NCBI GenBank assembly: GCA_013290125.1
Contig: JABCYQ010000024.1
Coordinates: 1-41,825 of the forward strand
Length of the DNA stretch: 41,825 nucleotides
Direction of reading: 5' to 3'
From: Vulcanimicrobiota bacterium
Lineage (GTDB): Bacteria; Vulcanimicrobiota; Vulcanimicrobiia; Eremiobacterales; Eremiobacteraceae
Part shown: piece by piece, positions 20,654 through 30,729 of the stretch
Numbering within the stretch: the first letter of the stretch is position 1
Layout: each line of letters begins with the position of its first letter
Translations under genes and position numbers: made by a program
Notes under the pieces: model-generated
What the model was told of the DNA's origin: nothing
What the model saw: only the letters and a program-made list of their open reading frames with translations
Database searches by the model: none

Positions 20654-20733
20654 GAAGGGGCCGATTTTATATCGGCCCACGTTTAGATCAACGCGAACGA
20701 AAAAAAAGGGGCCGACATAAAGTCGGCCCCTTC
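20654..20733. repeat. Family A hairpin pair at a convergent gene junction
   Basis: Left arm 20654-20678 (centre TTTTA/TA variant) and right arm 20708-20733 face each other across a 29-base spacer that contains an A-run (20700-20707). The left copy differs from the right at two positions that pair with each other within its own small hairpin (CCGAT...ATCGG against CCGAC...GTCGG), a compensatory change. It lies between the converging ends of the efflux operon and the lipoprotein gene and could act as a terminator for both. Confidence 0.85.
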
Positions 20734-20751
20734 GATTTGATCGAGTTTGCC

Positions 20752-21888
20752 CTAATGGATCCGATGTGCGACATGCGGGCGCCGGCGGTTGATCCCGCCG
20801 CCGCCGTAGGTCGATGAGAACACGTTCGAGATCGAGATGTCCGCCTGGCCGCCGCTGTTCGGACCAGTGAGCGCCGGAGTTTGCGAGGAGCTGCCAGGCG
20901 GCGACGCTTCGAACGCCGGGTAGTCGTACACGATCGCATAGACCGCGTAGTTGTCGCCTGCGGCCAAACTCGCCGATGCCCCAGCGCCGTTCTGACAGTT
21001 GTTGCCGGAGCATTTGCCGAGAGTGTCGGGCAGCGCGCCCGAGAGGGTTCCCGTTCCCGCCAGCGGCCCGATCGTGAAGAAGAGCCCAGACGTGGTGTCG
21101 GCGATGTAGAACATCGTCTCAAAGACGCGTGCATCAGCCGGCACTGTTGCCGACACATTGGAAAGTCCGCCCGTGCCGTCTTCCGTTACGCTCGGCGCTC
21201 CGACGCCCGGCAGCGGCGCAAGACTTGTCAGAGTCGCAGATGTAGAGAACGTCCGGGTCGGGCCGTTTGCGATTGGAACGATCAGCGAAACCCCGTACGA
21301 ACCGGCGGTCGCGGGCGTCTCGAAGGCGCTGAAACCTTGCGAGTACCCGACAAAGCCGCTGATAAACGTGCCGTTGTTGAAGAACGGATATGCCGGCGGT
21401 CCACCGGCGATCGGCACCGGATCACCCGAATAGAATGGCTCCGCGTACAGACCCGGTCCGTTTGGATACGGATTTCCCGTATTGTCGGAATTATACGGGG
21501 CGATGCCATATTTGAACGCGCCGCCGGCAAATCCGAACGTGTTCGGCGGCGGCGTCGCCCCGGTCGAGACTTGCACCGAACCGCTGATGTGGTTCGTGCC
21601 GGCGTCCATGGACGGTGCGTTTGCCGTGACGACAAATCCCGCCGGTCCGGTGATCGTTGGCGCGTCGAGAAGAACCGCAGAAAGGCCATTGGGCTGCCTG
21701 AACGTCGTGACGACGTTCAGGCCGACCGTTCCATCGAAGCCGATGTTCGCCGTGCCGACGGCCATCTGCAGTTTGTCGTTTCCGAGATTCCCAGGCGATA
21801 CGGTGGGGTTGATGCTGGAGCCATTCGTGGAGCAGCCCGCGAGCAAAGCCCCAGCGATGAGCGCCCCGATTACGTGTCTGAATTTCAT
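20752..21888 (-). CDS. Secreted lipoprotein of unknown function
   Basis: A 378-residue lipoprotein: the signal peptide ends in the lipobox LLAGC (Cys at 19), so the mature protein is lipid-anchored, probably at the outer membrane. The rest is Gly/Pro/Asn-rich and beta-rich, with tandem-looking Ig-like segments and a pair of Cys (KCSGNNC) near 290. The C-terminus is basic and His-rich (GGGINRRRPHVAHRIH). No family recognised. GAGGA, overlapping the receptor gene's stop, serves as its ribosome site, so it is co-translated with the TonB-dependent receptor. A surface partner for that receptor, comparable in logic to SusC/SusD pairs but not homologous as far as I can see, is a reasonable guess. 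Confidence 0.75.
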   Translation of the reverse strand: MKFRHVIGALIAGALLAGCSTNGSSINPTVSPGNLGNDKLQMAVGTANIGFDGTVGLNVVTTFRQPNGLSAVLLDAPTITGPAGFVVTANAPSMDAGTNHISGSVQVSTGATPPPNTFGFAGGAFKYGIAPYNSDNTGNPYPNGPGLYAEPFYSGDPVPIAGGPPAYPFFNNGTFISGFVGYSQGFSAFETPATAGSYGVSLIVPIANGPTRTFSTSATLTSLAPLPGVGAPSVTEDGTGGLSNVSATVPADARVFETMFYIADTTSGLFFTIGPLAGTGTLSGALPDTLGKCSGNNCQNGAGASASLAAGDNYAVYAIVYDYPAFEASPPGSSSQTPALTGPNSGGQADISISNVFSSTYGGGGINRRRPHVAHRIH

Positions 21889-21898
21889 CGCTCGGTCC

Positions 21899-24800
21899 TC
21901 ACATCTTCACTTGCAAGTAGAGGTAGTAGCTGCGCGGCTGGCCGTCCGGGCGGTTGACGTACGCGTTCTGTCCGCGGATGAACGGCAAGTAGTTGTATTG
22001 CCCCAGACCTGGGAAGAACGGCTGCGAATGCAGGCCGGAAAGCGGACCGGAAAAACCCGTGGCCACCGGCTGGTAACGAGCGTTGAGAACCGGGCCGCCG
22101 TTGATGTTATTGAACACGTTGTTCAGCGTGAACCCCAGAACTTGGTTGTGACCGAGGCTACGCTCAATCGTCAAGTTCGCCGTGGTGAGCGGATGGTCGA
22201 GTTTTCCGCCGGGCCACGTGCCTTCCGGAGTGCCGCGCGTAGCGGCGATGTGCGGATTGAAGAACGATCCTGGATCTTCTGGATCAATGTATTGGACCGT
22301 GCCGTTTGGCGCGGCGTTGATCAATCCGGATGCGTTTGTATTGAGCAGATTATACGGCACGCCGTTCACAAACGCGGCCGCGAATAGCCCCGCGCCATTC
22401 GGATAGCCGATGTCGTACGAGAACTGCGGGCTTATGCGCCAGCCGTTGCGCTGGTAGTTGAGGTCGAGCGACGTCTGGAACGGCGAGAGATAACCCACCC
22501 GGTATAGATTGTTGAGCAGCAACGACGGGGGCGGAATGGACGGGAAGAAATCTTCGCTTCCCGAGAGCGGTATGACGTTCGAGAACTCGTTGATGTACGT
22601 AGCAGTGAACTGGCCGGAAAGTCCAGACGCCGCTTCCTTCGTCACGAGCAATTCCACGCCGGTGGCGTGATTCGTGCCCTTGTTCGTGACGACGGGCGGG
22701 AAGAACTGGAATCCGCCCGCACCGTTTGACACGGGCTGGCCGTTCACGAGGATCGGCGATTGCACGGAAGCCGTCGCATCGTAACCGCGGCGATACCACG
22801 GCGTCACCTTGAACGCAAAGCCGCCGGCGAATTGATGCGAGTAGGAGAAATCGTAGTTGTCGAATAGTTCCGGCTTGACCGGTTGGAGCGGCACGCCTTG
22901 GAACGTGTTCTGGTTTTCCCAATAGAGCTGCTCGCCGTAGTTCTTGCATGGAACCTGGAAGCCGGGTATGCCGCAATTCGCCGGCAGACTTTGCCCGGTG
23001 AACAGGAAACCAAGCGTATCAAACGACGGGATCTTTGAGTACCCTGCGTATGCCTGCGGCGGATCGTAGAGATCCACTTGCCCGAGCGGCGGGAATTCCA
23101 CCGACCGGCCGTACGAGAACCGGATCGCGTCGTTATCACGCAGCTGATAGGACATCGCGAAACGAGGTTCCGGGATGCGCGGCCGCGTTTGGGCGTTCGT
23201 TATATTATTGAATGTTGCGATCGGACAGCCTGACGATACGTTTGTGTTCCAGCTCGTCGGCTCGTAGAGCGTGGTGCATGTCGCGGGGTCGACACCAGGT
23301 GTCGGCAGTCGATAGTTCGCCCCGTCGAAACGCAGACCGGGCTCGATCTGGAGTCGCGGCGTGGCCGAGAACGTATCGTCGATGTAGATCGACATATCCT
23401 GACGAGTGGCGATCGACTGCTCGAGGTTTTGCGGCACTCGAGACGGCAACGACGGGAGGAACGGCGTTAAGTATCCGCACGCGCCGACGCCAAACGGGCA
23501 GTTCGCGTCATTCGGCAGGAAATCGAGGAACTCGAAGGCACCGAGACCGGTCACGGAATCGCCGCCGCCGAAGAGAGTAGACTCGATGCCTTGCCCTGGA
23601 CCCGGCTGATTGTAGACCGGGCGTAGATATGCGTAGTCGGCCCCGATCTTCAGCAGGTTCTTGTCGCCGAGTTGCGATGTCAGGTCGGCTGTGACACCTT
23701 TTGTGAAGCCGCCCTGTTGAATCGAACCGCCGAATTCTTCCCAGGCCGGGAAATCGAACGTGGTGACGGCGTTCACCTGATAGAATTTCGCGCTGAAGAA
23801 CGTCGTCGAGTTCACGTTGTCGTCGAACTGCAGTTTTAACGCGTGGTTCGGCTGATAGTACGTCGCCGGTGCGCGACCGACCGACGCAAGCGTCTGATTC
23901 TGACCGCTCTGGTAGGGGACAAAGCCGGTGATCGATGCCAATTGCTGTTGCGAGATATTCGCACCGATCTGGCCCAGCAACCCGTTGATAGCCGCGCCGT
24001 ATTCGCCATCGCAGCCCGGGAAGCAGTACGGGTTCCCGCCGTAGCCTTGTGTGAATTGGTGCTGCGCGTCGTCGTAGAACAACTGTACAGACTTCGTGCT
24101 GTTCGTGCCAAAGCGATACGTGAAATTGTTGATGAATTCGCGGTCGATTTCGGTCAGTGTGCTGAACTGCCGGCCGAACTGAGCGGCCGGGATTCCGGCG
24201 TTGCCATAGTAGAAGCCCGTGTTCTGGCCCGAGAAGGCGAAGTAGTTCGACCAGCGACCATCTGCCGCCGCGGTGCCGTAGTCGAAGTTACCGGCATGGT
24301 AGAACTGCCCGCCGCCGGCGGCTACTTGCGCGTCTGTGAACGCGGGGTAGGCGCCTCGTCGCGCGATGAGGTTGAGCGTACCCGTTCCGCTGTTACCGAA
24401 GACCGCGCTTCCGGCGCCCGGCGTCAGCTGGACGTTCAACAGGCCGAGGCCCGGGGTTGCGAGCGTATTGACGAATTGGTTCGTGAAGGCGTCGGTGTAT
24501 GGAATGCCTTCGAACTGGAATCCCTCTTCGTTCTCGCGTCCGCCGCGTATCGTCGGATAGCCGTTCGAGTCAGCGGCCGCGCCCGGTAGAGAGGTTATCA
24601 AATTGGTCTCGCTGATATTCAGCGAGTTGCCCTGGATGTTGTTGATCTGTGCCTGCGTGACCGTATAGGTATCGACGGTCTGCTTCGGTTGGTACGCGCC
24701 GCCGCTCACGCCGCGCACGACTTCTTTGCCGAGCGTTTTCGTGGAGGTCCGCATCGCAGCGTCAACGCTTGCTGATTGATCGGCAAAGACGTTCACGCCA

Positions 24801-25084
24801 GGCACGGACAGCGGATCATAACCCGTTGCCGAGAACGTCAGCGTGTACGTATCCGCATCCACGCCGAACATACTATAGAAGCCAGTAGCGTTCGTGGTGG
24901 CACTATACGTGCCGGTCGGCGCGACCGCAGAAACTTTTACGCCGGCGAGCGGTGCGCCGGATTGTGCAGCAGTCACTTTGCCGGATATGACGCCGGTCGT
25001 ACCGGCGACGGCCGCTGCCGAAAACGCCGCACCAACCAATATGATTGCGACGAGCGATCCAACCAGTCTACGATAGGTCCACAT
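21899..25084 (-). CDS. TonB-dependent receptor with N-terminal carboxypeptidase-regulatory domain
   Basis: Outer-membrane active-uptake receptor of 1061 residues. I chose the ATG at 25084, which has GAGGA 8 bases upstream and yields a proper signal peptide (MWTYRRLVGSLVAIILVGAA); a longer reading from 25165 has no such features. A CarboxypepD_reg/Ig-like domain spans ~27-110 (GVISGKVTAAQSGAPLAGV), then the plug (~130-245, with IRGGRENEEGFQFEGIPYTD and a Gly-rich GTGTLNLIARRG end), then a ~800-residue beta-barrel ending YYLYLQVKM. Substrate is unknown. TonB/ExbBD are not in the window. The lipoprotein gene follows after 10 bases. Confidence 0.92.
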   Translation of the reverse strand: MWTYRRLVGSLVAIILVGAAFSAAAVAGTTGVISGKVTAAQSGAPLAGVKVSAVAPTGTYSATTNATGFYSMFGVDADTYTLTFSATGYDPLSVPGVNVFADQSASVDAAMRTSTKTLGKEVVRGVSGGAYQPKQTVDTYTVTQAQINNIQGNSLNISETNLITSLPGAAADSNGYPTIRGGRENEEGFQFEGIPYTDAFTNQFVNTLATPGLGLLNVQLTPGAGSAVFGNSGTGTLNLIARRGAYPAFTDAQVAAGGGQFYHAGNFDYGTAAADGRWSNYFAFSGQNTGFYYGNAGIPAAQFGRQFSTLTEIDREFINNFTYRFGTNSTKSVQLFYDDAQHQFTQGYGGNPYCFPGCDGEYGAAINGLLGQIGANISQQQLASITGFVPYQSGQNQTLASVGRAPATYYQPNHALKLQFDDNVNSTTFFSAKFYQVNAVTTFDFPAWEEFGGSIQQGGFTKGVTADLTSQLGDKNLLKIGADYAYLRPVYNQPGPGQGIESTLFGGGDSVTGLGAFEFLDFLPNDANCPFGVGACGYLTPFLPSLPSRVPQNLEQSIATRQDMSIYIDDTFSATPRLQIEPGLRFDGANYRLPTPGVDPATCTTLYEPTSWNTNVSSGCPIATFNNITNAQTRPRIPEPRFAMSYQLRDNDAIRFSYGRSVEFPPLGQVDLYDPPQAYAGYSKIPSFDTLGFLFTGQSLPANCGIPGFQVPCKNYGEQLYWENQNTFQGVPLQPVKPELFDNYDFSYSHQFAGGFAFKVTPWYRRGYDATASVQSPILVNGQPVSNGAGGFQFFPPVVTNKGTNHATGVELLVTKEAASGLSGQFTATYINEFSNVIPLSGSEDFFPSIPPPSLLLNNLYRVGYLSPFQTSLDLNYQRNGWRISPQFSYDIGYPNGAGLFAAAFVNGVPYNLLNTNASGLINAAPNGTVQYIDPEDPGSFFNPHIAATRGTPEGTWPGGKLDHPLTTANLTIERSLGHNQVLGFTLNNVFNNINGGPVLNARYQPVATGFSGPLSGLHSQPFFPGLGQYNYLPFIRGQNAYVNRPDGQPRSYYLYLQVKM

Positions 25085-25222
25085 CTCGGTGTCCTCGTTT
25101 CCCAAGACGAACGCGAAATAATGCGCCAAGTCGCACAGCCACAGAAGTGACGCACGAATCTGCATTAAGGGTTCGTTAATTATGTGGTACGGGTCACCAA
25201 TCCCTCGGGACGAAGACCCATA

Positions 25223-25251
25223 TTGACGATTGGCACTCTCGATGCTATAGT
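25223..25251 (+). promoter_or_regulatory. Promoter of the htrA-dnaK heat-shock cluster
   Basis: TTGACG (25223-25228), a 17-base spacer and TATAGT (25246-25251) differ from the consensus by one base in each hexamer. It lies 165 bases before the htrA start and is overlapped by the CIRCE operator. Confidence 0.82.
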
Positions 25252-25256
25252 GCTAA
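25230..25256. promoter_or_regulatory. CIRCE element (HrcA operator)
   Basis: TTGGCACTC-N9-TAGTGCTAA matches the CIRCE consensus TTAGCACTC-N9-GAGTGCTAA at 16 of 18 positions with the exact spacing. Its right half covers the -10 box, the usual way HrcA represses chaperone promoters. hrcA itself is not in the window. Confidence 0.85.
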
Positions 25257-25416
25257 AAGTAGTCGGATTTCATGCATGCCTCGAATACCTGCGGGACGCT
25301 CTGACTCGGGCGATTCCCGGAACATTCACAACTCTTTTCGGGTACACTGATGCAGGGCACCAATCGTCCGCGCGCGGCCGCCGTGGCGCGATTTTCAGGG
25401 AGTCGAAGATTTTCAG

Positions 25417-26619
25417 ATGACAAGTCAAGTGCGCACGTCCATCGGCTTTCTCCTAACGGGAGTCCTCGGCGTACTCGTGGGGGCGTTGATCGTGGCTTGC
25501 ACGTCAGGCAAGCTTCTCGGGTCCAGCGCGCCGCAAAATCAGAACGTCGCTTCGGCGGCGGCGCTCCACCAGAATCTCAATCCCGATATAGAACAGCGGA
25601 TCATCGAAGCCGTCAAGCAGTCGGAGCCGTCGGTCGTTCTGATCAAGTCCACCATCCACGGCGTCCAGCAGTTCTACAATCCGTTCGGCCAAGATCCGTT
25701 CTTCAAGCAGTTCTTCGGCCCGCAGGGCGCTCAGCCGTTCACGGCGACCGCGTCAGGCTCGGGCTTTATCTACCAGCGCGATGGCGACACCGCGTACATC
25801 GCCACCAACGGTCACGTCGTCTATAAAGCCGACAACATCCAAGTGCTGCTCTCCAACGGACGCAAGTTCGCGGGAACCGTGGTCGGCAAAGACATGCAAG
25901 ACGACGTCGCGCTCGTCAAGATCACCGGATCGAATCTCCCTCCCGCGTTGCCGGTCGGTGATTCGCGCATCCTCCAGCAAGGCGAATTCGTGCTGGCGAT
26001 CGGTGAGCCGGTCGAGTTGCAGAACTCGGTCTCGTTCGGAATCGTCGCAAACGTCGATCGCCAAGGCATCACGGCCGGCGGCCAGGCCGATATCCCGGCG
26101 ATCCATTACAACGACCTCATCCAGATCACAACGCCGATCAACCCGGGCAATTCGGGTGGTCCGCTGATCACCGATACCGGCGAAGTCGTCGGCATCAACG
26201 CGGTTGTGGATTCGGGCGCGCAGAACATCGGGTTCGCCGTGCCGATGCACAACGCCGGACCGATCCTCGCCGACATCCAGAGCGGGAAGTATATCGCCGC
26301 GACGCATCCGTTCATCGGCGTGCAGATGGCGCAGCTCGACACACGCTGGCGCACGTACCTCGGCTATAGCGGCAAGACCGGCGTGCTCGTCGCTGCAGTC
26401 GTGCAGGGCAGCCCGGCGGATCAAGCCGGCCTGCAGCAAGGCGACGTCATCGAGCAGATCAACCGTCAGTCGGTGGCATCACCGGACGACGTGACAAAAG
26501 TCATCAAGACCATGAAGGTCGGCGAGAAAGCAACGCTCGTGGTGTGGCGGCAGGGCAACGTCCAACCCGTGGATGTTACCCTCGGAGACGAGAACAACTT
26601 CAGCCTGCCGCAAGGCTGA
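25417..26619 (+). CDS. HtrA/DegP-family serine protease with one PDZ domain
   Basis: Periplasmic, membrane-anchored protease/chaperone for misfolded envelope proteins, 400 residues. A single N-terminal hydrophobic segment (~8-28) ends near Cys28, so an anchor or lipoprotein signal is possible. The trypsin-like domain has the triad His133 (TNGHVV), Asp163 (DDVALVKI) and Ser246 (GNSGGPL). An insertion rich in Phe/Pro/Gln (~85-107) precedes the first strand, like loop LA of DegP/DegS proteins. One PDZ domain follows (~300-390, GVLVAAVVQGSPADQAGLQQGDVI). The single PDZ fits the DegS/HtrA-like layout. Control by a CIRCE-overlapped promoter places it in the HrcA heat-shock regulon. Confidence 0.95.
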   Translation: MTSQVRTSIGFLLTGVLGVLVGALIVACTSGKLLGSSAPQNQNVASAAALHQNLNPDIEQRIIEAVKQSEPSVVLIKSTIHGVQQFYNPFGQDPFFKQFFGPQGAQPFTATASGSGFIYQRDGDTAYIATNGHVVYKADNIQVLLSNGRKFAGTVVGKDMQDDVALVKITGSNLPPALPVGDSRILQQGEFVLAIGEPVELQNSVSFGIVANVDRQGITAGGQADIPAIHYNDLIQITTPINPGNSGGPLITDTGEVVGINAVVDSGAQNIGFAVPMHNAGPILADIQSGKYIAATHPFIGVQMAQLDTRWRTYLGYSGKTGVLVAAVVQGSPADQAGLQQGDVIEQINRQSVASPDDVTKVIKTMKVGEKATLVVWRQGNVQPVDVTLGDENNFSLPQG

Positions 26620-26633
26620 CGGCTCGCGTAGGC

Positions 26634-26700
26634 CGTATCGCGTATCGCGTTGCCCGTACCGCGTAAATTGTATCTCGTTAACTCGTAACTCGTGACTCGT
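26634..26700. repeat. Short degenerate tandem repeats before dnaK
   Basis: Two low-complexity runs lie between htrA and dnaK: CGTATCG repeated at 26634-26650, and a heptamer RACTCGT repeated three times at 26680-26700 with a related ATCTCGT just before. They end directly at the family B hairpin. They may be decayed repeats or protein-binding sites; no HspR operator (CTTGAGT-N7-ACTCAAG) is recognisable. Confidence 0.5.
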
Positions 26701-26729
26701 AGTAGGGCGAGCATCGATCGCCCTACTAC
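26699..26729. repeat. Family B hairpin
   Basis: Perfect 12-bp stem: GTAGTAGGGCGA (26699-26710), loop of 7, and TCGCCCTACTAC (26718-26729). This is the best-preserved copy of the second family. It lies 44 bases upstream of dnaK, between htrA and dnaK, and could reduce read-through or stabilise the downstream chaperone mRNA. Confidence 0.85.
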
Positions 26730-26773
26730 GAATAAATCGGATTCAATAAGAAATCTCGGAGGAACCAATCATC

Positions 26774-28645
<1,872 letters not shown>

Positions 28646-28651
28646 GGCGTA

Positions 28652-29233
28652 ATGCCCGATCTCAATCCGGTTGACGAGTACGACTCTTTGTCCGGCGCTC
28701 CGGTGCCGGGCATCGACGACGTGGCGACCGCGGACCAGCGCGCGGATGGACAGACAGACGGCGATCTCGCGCGGTTGCGAGGCGAGCTCGCCGCCGCGCG
28801 CGCCGATGCCGACGAGCAGCGCGACCGGTATCTGCGTTCGCTGGCGGACTTCGAGAACTATAAGAAGCGCGTCGACCGCACGATGGCCGATCGATCTTCC
28901 GAAGGCCGGCGCGATCTGCTCAAGCGCGTGCTTGGGGTGCTCGACAATCTCTATCGCGCCGCCGCGTACCGGGAACAGGGCGCCCCAGCCGAGCAACTCG
29001 TGGACGGTCTGCTAGCCACCGTGAAACAGTTCACGACGATGCTTGAAACTGAAGGCGTGCGCCCGATCGAGGTCGTGGGGCGCCCGTTCGATCCTGCGAC
29101 CGCCGAAGCGGTCGGCACGCGGCCGAATCCCGACGTGGCCGAACACACGGTGCTCGACGAAGCGCGCAAAGGCTATCGCCTCGGCGACGACGTGCTGCGC
29201 CCGGCGCAAGTGATCGTCTCCACGGCCGAATGA
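28652..29233 (+). CDS. grpE: Nucleotide exchange factor GrpE
   Basis: Dimeric cofactor that releases ADP from DnaK, 193 residues. An acidic disordered head (~1-38) is followed by a long coiled coil (~38-95, with [17 protein letters not shown]), a four-helix part and the C-terminal beta-wing ([17 protein letters not shown]...[24 protein letters not shown]), all typical. One base separates its stop from the dnaJ start, which implies coupled translation. Confidence 0.96.
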   Translation: MPDLNPVDEYDSLSGAPVPGIDDVATADQRADGQTDGDLARLRGELAAARADADEQRDRYLRSLADFENYKKRVDRTMADRSSEGRRDLLKRVLGVLDNLYRAAAYREQGAPAEQLVDGLLATVKQFTTMLETEGVRPIEVVGRPFDPATAEAVGTRPNPDVAEHTVLDEARKGYRLGDDVLRPAQVIVSTAE

Positions 29234-29234
29234 C

Positions 29235-30266
29235 ATGGCCGTCCAATACAAGGACTACTACAAGATCCTGGACGTCCCCAAGTCCGCCACGGTTAAAGAG
29301 ATCAAGTCCGCGTATCGCAAGCTCGCGCGCAAGTGGCATCCGGACGTCAACCCCAATAAGAAGAAGGAAGCGGAAGAGAAATTCAAAGAGATCGCCGAGG
29401 CCTATGAGGTTCTCGGCGACCCCCAAAAACGCAAGACCTACGACACGCTAGGTCCGGATTGGCAATCGCGCGCGCAAACGCCGCCGCCCGGGTACGGTCA
29501 GTGGCCAGGCGGCGCGGGCGGGCAGAGCGTCCATTTCGAGAACGGCGACTTTGAAGACGCCGGTTTTTCCGATTTCTTCCAGGCTTTCTTCGGCAACATC
29601 GGGCGCGACGCGGGCGGCGCGACCACTGCCGGCAATGTGCGGCGCGGTCAGCGCGGCATGCGCGGACAGGACGTCGAATCCGAGCTGCACCTCTCGTTAC
29701 GCGAGGCGTATTCGGGCGGCCCGCGTTCGCTCTCGCTGCAGACGCAGACCGCTTGCCCGCGTTGTCACGGCACGGGCAGCGACAACGGCAAGCTCTGTCA
29801 CCAGTGCCGCGGCACGGGGACGGTGGCCGCGCAGCGCACTCTCGACGTGACCATTCCCGCAGGCGTGCGCGACGGCCAACGCATCCGCCTCGCGGGGCAA
29901 GGTGGCCCGGGGTTAGGCGGCGGTCAGAACGGCGATCTATACATGATCGTGCGCATCGGCCACGATCCGGTCTTCGAACGTCGCGGTGACGATCTATATC
30001 TCGAGCACCCGGTCAGCGTCTACACGCTCGTGTTGGGCGGCGAGATCACGGTGCCGACTCTGACGGGTCAGATCGATGTCAAGGTTCCGCCCGGTTCGCA
30101 GAACGGCCGGACGCTGCGCGTCACCGGCAAAGGCATGCCGCGCGTCGGGTCGGGCGGCGGATTCGGCGACCTCTACGTCAGGCTTGCGGCGCAAGTGCCG
30201 ACGAATCTGACGGATGCAGAGCGAGACCTCTTCAAGCAGTTGGCAGAACTAGCGAAGGCACGCTGA
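29235..30266 (+). CDS. dnaJ: DnaJ-type co-chaperone with a reduced zinc finger
   Basis: Hsp40 partner of DnaK, 343 residues. The J domain (~5-72) has the essential HPD at 35-37. A Gly/Phe-rich linker with [10 protein letters not shown] follows (~85-145). The cysteine-rich zone contains only two CxxCxGxG motifs, CPRCHGTG (174-181) and CHQCRGTG (188-195), instead of the four of canonical DnaJ. One zinc site at most can form. The two C-terminal beta-barrel domains (about 197-340) are complete ([27 protein letters not shown]). It is thus intermediate between DnaJ and CbpA (which has none). Translation is coupled to grpE upstream and, by a TGATG overlap, to the hspR-like gene downstream. Confidence 0.94.
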   Translation: MAVQYKDYYKILDVPKSATVKEIKSAYRKLARKWHPDVNPNKKKEAEEKFKEIAEAYEVLGDPQKRKTYDTLGPDWQSRAQTPPPGYGQWPGGAGGQSVHFENGDFEDAGFSDFFQAFFGNIGRDAGGATTAGNVRRGQRGMRGQDVESELHLSLREAYSGGPRSLSLQTQTACPRCHGTGSDNGKLCHQCRGTGTVAAQRTLDVTIPAGVRDGQRIRLAGQGGPGLGGGQNGDLYMIVRIGHDPVFERRGDDLYLEHPVSVYTLVLGGEITVPTLTGQIDVKVPPGSQNGRTLRVTGKGMPRVGSGGGFGDLYVRLAAQVPTNLTDAERDLFKQLAELAKAR

Positions 30267-30535
30267 TGGATACTGACACGGTCGACGGGTTATATGCGAT
30301 CACCGCGATCGCGGGCCACTTCGATGTGCAACCGGAGACGCTCGTGCGTTACGAACGCGCCGGGCTCTTGCGGCCCACGATCGTGAACGACGTGCGCTTC
30401 TACACGGCGGCGGACGTCGACCGGCTCTCCACGATCCGGCGGCTCACGGATATCTGCGGCTTGAATCTGGCGGGCGTCGACGTCGTGCTGCGGCTCCTCG
30501 ACGAGATCCAGATCCTGCAGGGCCAACTTTCCTGA
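30266..30535 (+). CDS. hspR: MerR-family heat-shock regulator, HspR-like
   Basis: An 89-residue protein made almost only of the MerR helix-turn-helix: YAITAIAGHFDVQPETLVRYERAGLLRP followed by the wing VRFYTAADVDRLSTIRRLTDICGLNLAGVDVVLRLL. The segment CGLNLAGV and the final short helix are typical of HspR, which represses dnaK operons by binding HAIR sites with DnaK as co-repressor. Its place after dnaK-grpE-dnaJ matches Actinobacteria. The start overlaps the dnaJ stop (TGATG). The stop codon TGA belongs to the first bases of a family A repeat, so the natural C-terminus may have been trimmed or set by repeat insertion. No HAIR operator is visible in the window. Confidence 0.87.
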   Translation: MDTDTVDGLYAITAIAGHFDVQPETLVRYERAGLLRPTIVNDVRFYTAADVDRLSTIRRLTDICGLNLAGVDVVLRLLDEIQILQGQLS

Positions 30536-30655
30536 AGGGGCCGACTTTATTTGGAGGGGCCGACTTCATGTCGGCCCATGCCGTCTCTGAAGGGGCCGAC
30601 TTTATGTCGGCCCTTAGTGCGCGGCCTCTCTGAAGGGGCCGACGCCAGTCGGCCC
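30532..30655. repeat. Cluster of four family A hairpin elements
   Basis: Four copies in the same orientation: a left half only (30532-30550), GGAGGGGC-type full copy (30553-30576), full copy with TTTAT centre (30587-30613), and full copy with the short GCCA centre (30630-30655). Spacers are 2 to 16 bases and unrelated. Here the copies are direct rather than inverted. The first one provides the hspR stop codon. Different centre variants side by side show that the cluster did not arise by simple tandem duplication of one copy. Confidence 0.88.
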
Positions 30656-30670
30656 ACAATACGCGGCGTC

Positions 30671-30695
30671 GGGGCGAGCGTTGCTCGCCCTACTA
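30671..30695. repeat. Family B hairpin
   Basis: GGGCGAGC-GTT-GCTCGCCC has a perfect 8-bp stem and the TACTAC flank on the right, with the left flank lost. It follows the family A cluster after 15 bases, ahead of the patatin gene. Confidence 0.8.
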
Positions 30696-30729
30696 CAAAT
30701 AGATAAGATCGATAGACGAGGCGCTCGCC

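Larger units (their letters stand above)
25085..25416. other. Divergent intergenic region between the receptor and htrA
   Basis: This 332-base stretch holds the htrA promoter and CIRCE operator (25223-25256) and a ~165-base leader before htrA. I see no convincing gene: a 78-codon open frame across it has no ribosome site and overlaps the operator. No clear promoter for the receptor gene was found on the minus strand. Confidence 0.6.

Noticed and set aside
25184-25420. Open frame of 78 codons upstream of htrA
   Set aside because: No ribosome site, overlaps the CIRCE operator and promoter, and the sequence resembles no protein family.
26620-26773. HAIR (HspR) operator before dnaK
   Set aside because: No CTTGAGT-N7-ACTCAAG-like sequence on either strand; only ACTCGT-type repeats.
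30532-30660. Repeat cluster as a CRISPR array
   Set aside because: Units vary in length and centre, spacers are 2-16 bases, units are palindromic, and no cas genes are present.
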